Source: Pseudoalteromonas rhizosphaerae
Lineage (GTDB): Bacteria; Pseudomonadota; Gammaproteobacteria; Enterobacterales; Alteromonadaceae
Direction of reading: 5' to 3'
Length of the DNA stretch: 64,000 nt
Assembly (NCBI RefSeq): GCF_902498845.1
Contig: NZ_CABVLM010000007.1
Location: 1-64,000, forward strand
The notes below the pieces were generated by a model. That model saw only the letters and a list, made by a program, of their open reading frames with translations. It had not been told where the DNA came from and did not search any database. The first letter of the stretch is position 1, and each line of letters opens with the position of its first letter. Positions 43,303 through 52,259 of this stretch are shown here, in pieces. A program made the position numbers and the translations under genes.

Positions 43303-44109
43303 ATGAGAAAACACCTAATTGTTTATTCTGTAATATTGATGCTGTGCGCGTGTGGTGGTAGTTCAACTCCTGCATCAGAAGCCGCCATCCCTATTGAAAA
43401 TGACGCTACTAGTGAGCCAATAAAATCAACAGATAATTTAGCAATTCCCAATAACAGAGAATCGGGTAATTATAATATTCTAATTCTAGGTAATAGTCAT
43501 GTAGCCGGTATTGAATCTTTACTAACAGAAATATTTTCTCATGATGACGCCAATAAAACGGTAAGTATTGACACTCGCACTGGGATATTTCTCGACACGA
43601 TCGTTAATAGCGAAAGCATTATTGAAACTATGCAAAATAAACAATGGACCCATGTTATTTTACAAGGACAAAAGTACTCTCAAAGCCAGTCTGTACTGTA
43701 TCCTGTCGATGCCACTATAACTTGGATACAGCGAGCAAAGGAGATAGGTGCCACACCAATTCTTTTCCCTGAACACCCATTGGCAGGAGAGCCTCAAGAC
43801 GCAGTTTACGTACACGGTATTCATGCAAATATTGCCAAAAAGCAACATAGTTGTGTGGCCCCTGTAGGGTTAGCATGGAATCAAGCATTAGAAATATCGC
43901 CTGAGTTAACCATTCATCAGGCTGACGGGAATCATGCAACAATATTAGGTAAGTTACTTTCCTCATTGGTGTTGTATGAAACCATAACCGGCAAGTCAGC
44001 CGATTTATTAACGTTTTCTGATACCTTACCAGGGGATGCAACAACGCAGGCATTATTTGGCCAAGTTGCATCACAAGCGATTATTAACAATACCCCCTGT
44101 AATTTTTAA
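43303..44109 (+). CDS. SGNH-hydrolase-like lipoprotein
   Basis: From the second ATG (43303, GAGGGA upstream) the protein has 268 residues. A lipoprotein signal ends in LCAC|GG. After a Ser/Ala-rich linker (to about residue 55) the SGNH core begins: NILILGNSHVAGIESLL, where GNSH carries the nucleophile Ser, then VILQGQKYS, and ends with ADGNHATILGKLLSS carrying the Asp and His of the triad. The enzyme would be anchored to the envelope and hydrolyse an ester; the substrate is unknown. It sits between the trehalase remnant and the intact trehalase, apparently inserted or left in a rearranged zone. Confidence 0.7.
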   Translation: MRKHLIVYSVILMLCACGGSSTPASEAAIPIENDATSEPIKSTDNLAIPNNRESGNYNILILGNSHVAGIESLLTEIFSHDDANKTVSIDTRTGIFLDTIVNSESIIETMQNKQWTHVILQGQKYSQSQSVLYPVDATITWIQRAKEIGATPILFPEHPLAGEPQDAVYVHGIHANIAKKQHSCVAPVGLAWNQALEISPELTIHQADGNHATILGKLLSSLVLYETITGKSADLLTFSDTLPGDATTQALFGQVASQAIINNTPCNF

Positions 44110-44438
44110 AATCATAGGATTATTCATACTTTTATACTACATCAAAGTATAAATATAGCTGACCGTAACCTTGTATATACTCATGAAAGCTTATATTGCA
44201 CGCTAAACAGATAGCAGAAACATCGCCAAATATATCTTTGCCTAATTGGCTGGTAACAATCACTCTTAGTTCTTTTGTAAAGGTCTATTAGCAAGGGAAT
44301 TGACAGATAATGACACCATCTTCAATGCTAATAACAAAGATGGGGGTTATATTGCCTATGATTTATCAAAAAAATGAAGTTTTAGATGTCTAAATGCATA
44401 ACGACTAACAATTTTAAAGCCAATCCTTGGCTATTACG
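44110..44438. other. intergenic region with faint copy of the trehalase downstream DNA
   Basis: No gene was found. The stretch just after the trehalase stop (TTTTAGATGTCTAAATGCATA near 44380) resembles the DNA next to the remnant (TTTTAGACGTCTAGATACTTG near 42168), so the old duplication extended past the gene. No terminator could be singled out. Confidence 0.4.
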
Positions 44439-45935
44439 TTATTTTATTAAATGATAAAATCGAGAAGTAACTCCATTGGTCCAACCAAAGCCTTGCTGCA
44501 CTTTGTACTCGCCACCTCCAGCTCTATTTTCAGGCTCATAAACATTGTATTTTTCGAGTAGACAGTGGTCGGTTTTAAAACTGTTTTCTATCATCTGTAA
44601 CCAATTGCTCATTATGATGTTTGCATCTACAACAAAGCCATACTGGTGAAATCCGTGTACAGCAAACCACTGCAGTGGTGCCCAGCCATTAGGGCTATCC
44701 CATTGCTGGGAAGTCTCATTGAGGGTTGTTACTAATCCGCCTGGTTTTAAAAAGTCACTCATAAGCTTATTTTTAACCAACACCGCCTGCTCCTCGCTGG
44801 CACAATTGACAAATAATGGGACGGTGGCGGCAAGCGAAAGCACTGTAGATTGTTGCTGGCTTTGATAATTAAAATCAACAAAAAACCCCATATCAGTACT
44901 GAATAAATACTGATTAATTGCCGCACGTCTTTGAGCTGCTTGTTGCTCAAAATACTGTTGCTTATTTGTATTGTTTAATACCGCAAAATAATGACCCAGC
45001 TGTTTTTCAAGGTAATAAAGTAAACTATTGAGGTCCACAGGAATGATATCCGTGGTTTGAATACTGGTAAGCTTATTATTACCCAGCCAGCGACTACTAA
45101 AATCCCAACCAGACTCGCACGCAGCTCTAATATTTCTATAGTAATTAGCTCTTTGCTGTTCAGGAAGTAATGAGGCATCATGTAAATCTTCACGCAGTGA
45201 TTCTGGCCGTGGTGTTGCTTGATCATCCCAATAACGGTTAAGTAATGCACCATTTGCCATTTTTACTACACGCTTATGGCTTGATATTTGCTGATTCAGT
45301 AGCTCTGCCCCTTGCATCCAAAATGTATATTCTTGCTCAAGGGCAACAACGCAATCAGTTAACCATGCAAAGTCACTATTTTTACAGTATTTTGCTTGCC
45401 AAATTAAATCAACCATCAGCGCTAGAATAGGAGGCTGCGAGCGAGAACTATAATAACTGCGGTTGCCATTGGGAATACAACCATTACGATTTTGCAGATC
45501 AATAAAATTAGCAAGCATGGCTTCGATACTGTCTATATCGCCAATATCTTGCAAACCTAACGCAGTAAAATAACTATCCCAATAATATATTTCTTGAAAG
45601 CGCCCACCCGGTACTATGTAGCTGTGTTTAAGTGGTAATAAAGAGCTGGCTTTAGCTGTGTCTGCATTGCGATGCAAATACGGCCATAAATTGGCAATAT
45701 AGCTTTGCACACTATCGCTGTTGCTTTGCTGAGTTGGGAGCTGTGTTGATTCAAACGTAAAATGCTGTGCTACAAATTCTGTTAACTGTGGTGTAGTAAG
45801 TGGTTTAACGCGTAAGTAAAGGTCGCATGCTAACTGCCAACTATCATTAGCAATCGCATCAGCAAAAGTTTTACTGTCACTAAATATAGCCGCCAGTTGC
45901 ACATCTAAAAATAATTGGCTATTTACAAAGTTCAT
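44439..45935 (-). CDS. treF: cytoplasmic-type trehalase (GH37)
   Basis: A 498-residue protein without signal peptide. Both trehalase signatures are present: PGGRFQEIYYWDSYF near residue 110 and QWDSPNGWAPLQW near residue 410. The catalytic Asp of the family falls in the region around residue 280-290 (ESGWDFSSRW). The enzyme hydrolyses trehalose to two glucose. It lacks a signal peptide, as TreF-type cytoplasmic enzymes do. Its ATG overlaps the stop of the MFS permease gene (ATGA), so the two are co-translated. The C-terminal 110 residues are repeated in the 42234 remnant. Confidence 0.9.
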   Translation of the reverse strand: MNFVNSQLFLDVQLAAIFSDSKTFADAIANDSWQLACDLYLRVKPLTTPQLTEFVAQHFTFESTQLPTQQSNSDSVQSYIANLWPYLHRNADTAKASSLLPLKHSYIVPGGRFQEIYYWDSYFTALGLQDIGDIDSIEAMLANFIDLQNRNGCIPNGNRSYYSSRSQPPILALMVDLIWQAKYCKNSDFAWLTDCVVALEQEYTFWMQGAELLNQQISSHKRVVKMANGALLNRYWDDQATPRPESLREDLHDASLLPEQQRANYYRNIRAACESGWDFSSRWLGNNKLTSIQTTDIIPVDLNSLLYYLEKQLGHYFAVLNNTNKQQYFEQQAAQRRAAINQYLFSTDMGFFVDFNYQSQQQSTVLSLAATVPLFVNCASEEQAVLVKNKLMSDFLKPGGLVTTLNETSQQWDSPNGWAPLQWFAVHGFHQYGFVVDANIIMSNWLQMIENSFKTDHCLLEKYNVYEPENRAGGGEYKVQQGFGWTNGVTSRFYHLIK

Positions 45936-47182
45936 ATCGTTCCTTTTTCTGGCACTGCGCCTAAGTTTACTGTCATTTTTTTAAATAAAGTTACACTGAT
46001 CAACAACAAGCTAATTGGGATCAAGGTAAGATAAAAGGCATGTTGGCCACTAAATTTATCAAAGATGAAGCCGGTAATTACTGAACCAGTGGTGCCACCT
46101 AATGCTGAAAAAACCACGATAAGTCCGGTCATAGCTGCCTGCTGGTGAGCGGCTAACGCACTGAGCATCACAGAGTTAAGTAATGGGTAAAGAGGAGCCA
46201 TAAAAAAGCCAATGAGCGGCAGCATGTATGCTGCAAAAGGCACATCAAATACACTCGTTACTTGGCTGCCATCAATTTCATGAGTCAGCGGCAAAACCAG
46301 TAGCACCAGCACGCCCATAGCAACCAAGCAACTTAACAACAAACTATACCAGCCAATAACGCGTAATATCTGCCCCGCCACTAGTCTACCTAGCGCCAGT
46401 GCTGCGGCAAACACACTGGCCAGTTGAATACTAATATCAACTGGCAGCTTAAGTACTTGATTATTAAAAGTAGGTAACCAAGTCCCTACCCCTTGCTCAA
46501 TCAACACATATAAAAATGCACTGATAATAAATATAACCACTAGAGGTTTATAAGTGAGTGTTAGCATGTCAATAAAAGCAGCTAATTGACTGGTACGTAA
46601 TGTTGCTTTTTGAGGTGCTTTTATTGGCGCTATAAGCACTGTAATAAAAGCCATACCCGCTAACAAAGCCAGCAAATAATACACGTTCAACCATGCTGTA
46701 TTTTGCGCATTACTACTATCAATAAACCATGAGAACACCCAATAGCCAGATAACACCCCAAGCATAAAAATACCTTCAATGGTGTTAAGCAATGCTGAGT
46801 GCTGATTGGCGTTATCAGTGACTTGGCCAATAACCGAGTAAACGGATACTTTCATAATCGCAAAACTGCAACCGATCACAGCAAACAATACTTTGAACGC
46901 ATAAAACTGTGCAATTGAGGGCATTAACAAGCACATTAAGGCAACCAACCCCAACGCTACAAGCATGGCCAGTTTATAGCCAAGTCGTGGAATAAATGAT
47001 GCAACAATAAAAGAAACTATTGCTATGGTAAGGTCTTTATAGCCTTCTAAAACAGAAGCTTGCGTTTTTGTTATGTCAAAACTATTGATGGCTTGTAAAA
47101 TTACGGTGCCAACACTATTGAGTAAAATAGCGAACACGAAATAGCTACACGCCAACGCTATGGTTATTCTTATTGGGTTCAT
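45932..47182 (-). CDS. MFS permease of the trehalose cluster
   Basis: From ATG 47182 the protein has 416 residues and about 12 membrane helices. MNPIRITIALACSYFVFAILLNSVG begins helix 1; other marks are SFIPRLGYKLAM and FMAPLYPLLNSVMLSA (an FHS/fucose-permease-like feature). By position it imports trehalose before intracellular hydrolysis. A longer start at 47239 would overlap the operator palindrome at 47231 and is rejected. It is first gene of the permease-trehalase operon. Confidence 0.82.
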   Translation of the reverse strand: MNPIRITIALACSYFVFAILLNSVGTVILQAINSFDITKTQASVLEGYKDLTIAIVSFIVASFIPRLGYKLAMLVALGLVALMCLLMPSIAQFYAFKVLFAVIGCSFAIMKVSVYSVIGQVTDNANQHSALLNTIEGIFMLGVLSGYWVFSWFIDSSNAQNTAWLNVYYLLALLAGMAFITVLIAPIKAPQKATLRTSQLAAFIDMLTLTYKPLVVIFIISAFLYVLIEQGVGTWLPTFNNQVLKLPVDISIQLASVFAAALALGRLVAGQILRVIGWYSLLLSCLVAMGVLVLLVLPLTHEIDGSQVTSVFDVPFAAYMLPLIGFFMAPLYPLLNSVMLSALAAHQQAAMTGLIVVFSALGGTTGSVITGFIFDKFSGQHAFYLTLIPISLLLISVTLFKKMTVNLGAVPEKGTI

Positions 47183-47230
47183 GCACGTTAACCTGATGTT
47201 GATTTCTTTTAGCATAGTGTAGCGCAAAAT

Positions 47231-47252
47231 AAAATGCAAACGTTTGCATTTT
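47231..47252. promoter_or_regulatory. LacI-type operator before the permease-trehalase operon
   Basis: A perfect 22-bp palindrome with core ATGCAAACGTTTGCAT lies about 50 bp upstream of the permease ATG. The core recurs at 48429-48442. It has the central CG of LacI-family operators. Confidence 0.8.
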
Positions 47253-47285
47253 AAATTTCAAAATTGAGTTAACTCACCCTACAGA

Positions 47286-48293
47286 TTATCCTTTGCTAGA
47301 TTGACGATTAATTAATTCTATTTCAACAACTTGCGATTCAGCTGACTGGCCTTGTAACTGCGCTAATAATTTTTCAACCAGTAATACTGAGGCTCGCTGA
47401 GTGTTTTGTTTAATGCTCGAAAGTGATGGGTGACTCACATCTGCCATGGCAATATCATCAAAACCAACTAACGCAACATCGTTAGGAATACTGATATAGC
47501 GCTCTTTTAACGCTTTCATAGCGCCTAGTGCCACCATATCGCTGCACGCCATAATGCCGTCGAAACATAAACCTTTCGCGACTAGTAATTGGTTGATCCC
47601 GTGGTATGCTGCGCTACTAGTAATATCGATAGACACTACGTGTGCTATAGCGTTAGCCGTATTTAGAGCCGCTAAATAGCCACGGTAACGTTCGCCAATT
47701 TCAGCATGTCCTGGGTCTCCCAAAAATACAATATTTTTAGCGCCACCTGCTAATAAGTGTTCAGTAGCAAGACGACCCCCAACAAAGTTATCACTGCCTA
47801 CAATGGGATAATTACTGGGAGTTTTTGGGTCACCCCAAACAACTAAGGGCACGCCTGCATTAGCGGCGGCTTCAATGTTTGCCGGATCTTTGCCTTGCCC
47901 AACCACAATAATGCCATCAGCCCGACGGCTATTGATAAAGTAATTAGCCCAGTCATCACCGGCCATAAATGAGTTTGAGAGTAGAAGTTCTAGCCCTTGT
48001 TTATTCAACGCGAGGTTTATCTCTCCGACTACCTTAAGCAAAAAAGGGTCGTTAATTGATTGCTCAGTGCCACTGTCGAAATTTATGATCACTGCTACAA
48101 CATTGGTTTTTTGTGAGCGAAGGCGGCTCGCAGCCGTATTTAAACTGAAGTTATGTTGCTTTGCTAACTGCTTTAATTTATCTCTAGTTTCTTTTTTTAT
48201 CAATGGGTTATCATTTAACGCACGAGAAACAGTCGAGGTTGATACTCCAGCAAGCTTGGCTAGATCCGCTAACTTTAGTTGTTTGTTATTCAT
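47286..48293 (-). CDS. LacI-family repressor of the trehalose cluster
   Basis: From ATG 48293 the protein has 335 residues. The N-terminal helix-turn-helix is KLADLAKLAGVSTSTVSRALNDNPL; the hinge AASRLRSQKTN and sensor domain follow (VVGQGKDPANIE, GGAKNIVFLGDP, ACSDMVALGAMKAL, VALVGFDDIAMADVSHPSLSSI). The start choice is uncertain: a frame 24 codons longer exists and no clean ribosome-binding site is seen for either. It lies between the two palindromes TGCAAACGTTTGCA at 47231 and 48429, and so likely controls both the permease-trehalase operon and the TonB receptor. Trehalose or its phosphate is the plausible inducer. Confidence 0.83.
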   Translation of the reverse strand: MNNKQLKLADLAKLAGVSTSTVSRALNDNPLIKKETRDKLKQLAKQHNFSLNTAASRLRSQKTNVVAVIINFDSGTEQSINDPFLLKVVGEINLALNKQGLELLLSNSFMAGDDWANYFINSRRADGIIVVGQGKDPANIEAAANAGVPLVVWGDPKTPSNYPIVGSDNFVGGRLATEHLLAGGAKNIVFLGDPGHAEIGERYRGYLAALNTANAIAHVVSIDITSSAAYHGINQLLVAKGLCFDGIMACSDMVALGAMKALKERYISIPNDVALVGFDDIAMADVSHPSLSSIKQNTQRASVLLVEKLLAQLQGQSAESQVVEIELINRQSSKG

Positions 48294-48428
48294 TGCTAAG
48301 TACGAAGCCTTCCTTAAATCGTGAAGTTGCAATATACCATCATTATTAAAATTAGGCTGCGCCAAGGCCTAAATTTAGTCATAAACATAACCGTGTATAA
48401 AAATAATACAGAAAGTTAAAAAAATAAT

Positions 48429-48442
48429 TGCAAACGTTTGCA
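48429..48442. promoter_or_regulatory. LacI-type operator before the trehalose TonB receptor gene
   Basis: TGCAAACGTTTGCA, the same 14-bp core as at 47231, lies 107 bp before the receptor ATG and 135 bp before the repressor start, so it may also give autoregulation. Confidence 0.8.
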
Positions 48443-48549
48443 TAAAGTTCTAAGGTTTAAAAGAACACAGCATTAACATTTCATTAAATTAGTTAGTGCT
48501 TTGTTATTTATAGTTTTTTAAATAACGAACAAAAAATGGGAATACCAAC

Positions 48550-50820
48550 ATGACAACAACACACACACCAAGCAAACTTGCTTGCGCTATTATTTTAGCG
48601 CTATCCAGTCAAACCGTGCTTGCAGATCAACCAGCAACAAGCGCGCAAACAACCACAGATAAAAAAGTTGAACGCATTGTGGTTTCTGGCACACCTGCAG
48701 GTATGGGCGTTCGTAAAATTGATGCCAGCTATGCTGTGACAAATATTGATGCTGAGCAAATAATTAAACTATCACCAAAAAGTACTGCGGACTTATTTAA
48801 AGCAGTTCCCGGTGTGTGGGTAGAAAGCTCGGGTGGTGAATCTGGCGCTAATGTATTTGTTCGCGGTTTTCCTGGTGGTGGTGATGCACCATTTTTAACC
48901 CTAAGCCTTGAAGGTTCTCCTATTTACCCAGCACCAACATTATCGTTTTTAGAAAACTCATCATTATTTAGAATCGACGAAACCATTGAAACCATGGAAG
49001 CATTACGTGGTGGTCCAAACCCAGTGGTTTCTAACGGCCAACCGGGCTTAACAACCAACTTTAGATTAAAGCGTGGCAGCGAAGATACTCAAGGCTTATT
49101 TAAATACACCACCTCTGATTACGATTTGCAACGTGTTGATGCTGTTTTAAGTGGCGAAATCAGCGACGACCTATATTTTATGGTAGGCGGCTATGTAAAA
49201 AGCTCACCAGGTATTCGTGATGCAGGCTTTACCTCTGAGAAAGGCAGCCAGTTTACGGTTAATATCACCAAAGAACTCGATAACGGTGAAATGAATTTCT
49301 ACACTCGCCAAACAGACGATCATGGCGCATGGTACTTACCAACACCACTCAATGTTAATGGCATTGATGCTGAATATACCCAGCTTGGCACACTAAACCG
49401 CCAAGCGACCATTTATACCGGGCCAAATAATGACGCGCACCAAGTTGATATTGGCGATGGCCGCGGTTGGAATGGCCATGTATCTGGCGGTAGTATTAAA
49501 CTTGAATTTGACAATGGCTGGAGTTTTTCAGACCGCTTTAATATCACCAAAGGCGATGCTAATACACTTGGTTTAGTGCCCGCAGGCTCCGCAACAACAC
49601 TAGGTGAAGTGGCTGATAATGGTCAGTCTGCAACAGGCGCCGCGACAGGCACAACTTATGACAGTGATACACCCGTACAACAAGTGGGTCGTTGGGTGGT
49701 ACTCAAAGAAATTAGTTCATTTACTAATGATTTAGCATTTTCAAAGCAATTTGAAGACCTCTCTGTTGCTGTCGGCTATTACACTGCAAGCACCTCTGCC
49801 AACGACTGGTGGAGCTTAGGCAATACGGCCTATCATGTTCTTGAAGCGGGTGGTGAAATGCTCAATGATATTACTTGTAATGAAAGCGCCGAAGGCTGTG
49901 ACTTTAACTACGACATTAATTCATCAGGTGATGCACGCACTAATGCTTTTTATACCACGGCACAGTACAAGCTAAGCCAAGATCTCACTCTTGACGGTGG
50001 ACTACGTTATGAAAGCCATGATGTACAGTACAGTGTTGATGAAGGCCTTGACGGTATTATCAATAAAACCGTTGATTACGATGAGAGTAAAACCTCATGG
50101 ACAACCGGTTTAAACTATTCAATTAATGATGACATGGGCGTATTTGCTCGCGTTAACCGTGGTTATAAAATGCCATACTTCGATGATTTTAGAGATAACT
50201 ACGTCGCATACCACCAAGACGGCGAGAAACTCATTAAAGAAGTCACTCAAGCTGAACTTGGCTATAAACTGATCACTCAAAGCACTGACTTTTTTGCCAC
50301 TTTATTTACCAACGAAGTCAAAGGCGATACCTTTGTAAGTCGCCCAGACGTGCCCGCTGAAATCTTAACCAACGAAGCGTATGGTGTTGAACTTGATTAC
50401 AACTTTAATCATGAATCTGGCTTTTCTGTTAATTTAAATACTACATTACAACAAACAGAAATCACGAAAAGTCCAAAAAATAAAGGCAAAGAAGCACAGC
50501 GCCAACCTAAATGGCAAGTACGTGTAACACCAAGCTATGACTTTGAAGTAGACGGCATGTACGCCACACTCTATGGTACTTTGTCAGCAGTGGATGACCG
50601 CTTTGGTAATAATGAAAACACCGTGACACTTGATGGCTACGAAAAAGTTGACTTAGGTTTTATCCTTGAGCCAATGGAAGGGATCAAACTGCAATTAGCA
50701 ATTGATAACTTAACCAACGAGCAAGGTATTACCGAAGGCGACCCACGTAATGCTGACGCCCCCAATGGCCGTTACATTATGCCTCGTACAACACGCTTAA
50801 GCGTAAGCTACGAATTCTAA
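48550..50820 (+). CDS. TonB-dependent receptor, likely for trehalose
   Basis: A 756-residue protein with a signal peptide (ends ..TVLADQ), a TonB-box-like ERIVVSGTP, a plug with KSTADLFKAVPGVWVESSGGESGANVFVRGF in part and ETIETMEALRGGPNPVVSNGQPG, a barrel and the typical last residues LSVSYEF with terminal Phe. It shows the same overall plan as the sucrose receptor at 20227 (N-terminus MTTTHT against MTTHNT), so the two probably share ancestry. The operator and repressor next to it link it to trehalose uptake. Confidence 0.85.
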   Translation: MTTTHTPSKLACAIILALSSQTVLADQPATSAQTTTDKKVERIVVSGTPAGMGVRKIDASYAVTNIDAEQIIKLSPKSTADLFKAVPGVWVESSGGESGANVFVRGFPGGGDAPFLTLSLEGSPIYPAPTLSFLENSSLFRIDETIETMEALRGGPNPVVSNGQPGLTTNFRLKRGSEDTQGLFKYTTSDYDLQRVDAVLSGEISDDLYFMVGGYVKSSPGIRDAGFTSEKGSQFTVNITKELDNGEMNFYTRQTDDHGAWYLPTPLNVNGIDAEYTQLGTLNRQATIYTGPNNDAHQVDIGDGRGWNGHVSGGSIKLEFDNGWSFSDRFNITKGDANTLGLVPAGSATTLGEVADNGQSATGAATGTTYDSDTPVQQVGRWVVLKEISSFTNDLAFSKQFEDLSVAVGYYTASTSANDWWSLGNTAYHVLEAGGEMLNDITCNESAEGCDFNYDINSSGDARTNAFYTTAQYKLSQDLTLDGGLRYESHDVQYSVDEGLDGIINKTVDYDESKTSWTTGLNYSINDDMGVFARVNRGYKMPYFDDFRDNYVAYHQDGEKLIKEVTQAELGYKLITQSTDFFATLFTNEVKGDTFVSRPDVPAEILTNEAYGVELDYNFNHESGFSVNLNTTLQQTEITKSPKNKGKEAQRQPKWQVRVTPSYDFEVDGMYATLYGTLSAVDDRFGNNENTVTLDGYEKVDLGFILEPMEGIKLQLAIDNLTNEQGITEGDPRNADAPNGRYIMPRTTRLSVSYEF

Positions 50821-50845
50821 CCCTCATCTCTCTGGATCAATACCC

Positions 50846-50879
50846 AAAGCCGTGGTGGTTAATACACTGCGGCTTTTTT
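50846..50879. terminator. bidirectional terminator
   Basis: AAAGCCG...CGGCTTTTTT with an interior TGG/CA pairing lies between the TonB receptor and the convergent exporter, 26 bp after the receptor stop. The T run ends the plus-strand gene, and the A run on the left serves the minus-strand gene. Confidence 0.65.
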
Positions 50880-52101
50880 AAATCACGTTTTGAACAAAAA
50901 GCTGCTCTTGCGACTCGCTCTCTTGGCGCTTTAAATAACTAAATATTATTAAAAAAGTCATAGCAATGCTTGCCGCAATAAGCGAGCCTAGCGTGGCAAA
51001 ACGAAAACTAAACCACTGTGCAATTAAACCGGTACTGGCAGTGCCAAGCATGACCCCTACTTTAATGGCATTGCCATAAAAAGCAGAGGTAAAACCAATT
51101 CGTGATGGTAGCTGCTCTTGTAAAATAGTCAGGCCGATACCCGCAAAGATCCCATAAAAAATAGCATTTACACCTTGCAGTACAAAGAATTGCCATACTT
51201 GATCGGCAAAAAATACGCCAATATAGAACAAAATAGCGCAACTAAAAGCAAAACCTAACAAGCCTGTTTTAGTGATGCGTTTACTGAGCTTTGCGCTATA
51301 CAACATCACAGGGATCTCGATTAATGCCACCATGCCCATAAATATTCCAGGTATATTATTAGCAAAGCCCAGTTCATTTATTGTATAAAGCGGTAAGGCA
51401 CTGGCGTACATAATATTGCCAATTGAACCAAAGGTTATAGCAGCCCCTAAGGCCCAAAATGATTGATTGATCGGCTGATTTGGCTCAGCTTTCTTAGCTC
51501 TGTCGTTAGCATTAACACTGGGCAAAAACTTCATTGCAAAAATTAATGCCAACAACGCAAACGTAGCTGCGGTATAAAATGAGCGACTAAAGGCAACTCC
51601 TGATGCAAGTAAATAGCCAAGCGGCGGGCCTGCGACCCATGCAAATGAAATTGCCGCTCTAAGGCGAGTATTAAACTGGGTGATATCAATATGATCTTGC
51701 TCATCAGCCCACTGGCGAGCAATAGTCATAGCTTGCGGTATCGCGGCATTGCCCATTGAAAGCAAGAGTACTCCGGCAGCAAATACCTGCCAAAAAGACG
51801 TTGCGTTAGCGAATATGATTAACGCCATCCCCATGCCAGAGACCGCAATCATAAACATCTTTTTAGCGCTCACGCCCTTATCGGCCAATCCACCTAAACA
51901 TTGGCTAAAGAGAATGCCCATCAAAGTGACACCTGTAGTGTACACACCCAAATATATAGGTGGACTTTGTAAGCCTTCAACAATAAACAAACTCATTAGT
52001 GGATTAACAAATGCGCCTATTAAGCCCGTTAATAAGCTTAACAAGATAAATACCACACCATATTGTTTGAATATCGACTTCAAAAAACACCATACAGACA
52101 C
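50878..52101 (-). CDS. SET-type sugar efflux transporter (MFS)
   Basis: A 407-residue MFS protein with 12 helices. FVNPLMSLFIVEGLQ, GVYTTGVTLMGILFSQCLGGLADKG, AISFAWVAGPPLGYLLA, MGMVALIEIPVM and LQGVNAIFYGIFAGIGLTILQEQLP in part match sugar efflux proteins of the SetA/SetB group. These export glucosides or lactose and may relieve sugar-phosphate stress. It converges on the trehalose receptor and could vent surplus sugar when uptake is high, by inference. The start is simply the first ATG in frame; its ribosome-binding site is weak. Confidence 0.72.
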   Translation of the reverse strand: MSVWCFLKSIFKQYGVVFILLSLLTGLIGAFVNPLMSLFIVEGLQSPPIYLGVYTTGVTLMGILFSQCLGGLADKGVSAKKMFMIAVSGMGMALIIFANATSFWQVFAAGVLLLSMGNAAIPQAMTIARQWADEQDHIDITQFNTRLRAAISFAWVAGPPLGYLLASGVAFSRSFYTAATFALLALIFAMKFLPSVNANDRAKKAEPNQPINQSFWALGAAITFGSIGNIMYASALPLYTINELGFANNIPGIFMGMVALIEIPVMLYSAKLSKRITKTGLLGFAFSCAILFYIGVFFADQVWQFFVLQGVNAIFYGIFAGIGLTILQEQLPSRIGFTSAFYGNAIKVGVMLGTASTGLIAQWFSFRFATLGSLIAASIAMTFLIIFSYLKRQESESQEQLFVQNVI

Positions 52102-52259
52102 TAAAAATAAGCCGAGTATTATACGTGGCTTTAAGTAATATTAAAATACAAAGCGGGTTGTTTAATAATCACGACTATTTAAACTACGCACATTTTACCA
52201 GCTACTAAACAAAGCATAAAAATCAAGCCACGGTTTGCAAATTGTGGCGTTTAGTTCAC

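Noticed and set aside
43715..44074. Minus-strand frame inside the SGNH lipoprotein gene
   Set aside because: The plus-strand frame has signal peptide, lipobox and catalytic blocks; the opposite frame has none.
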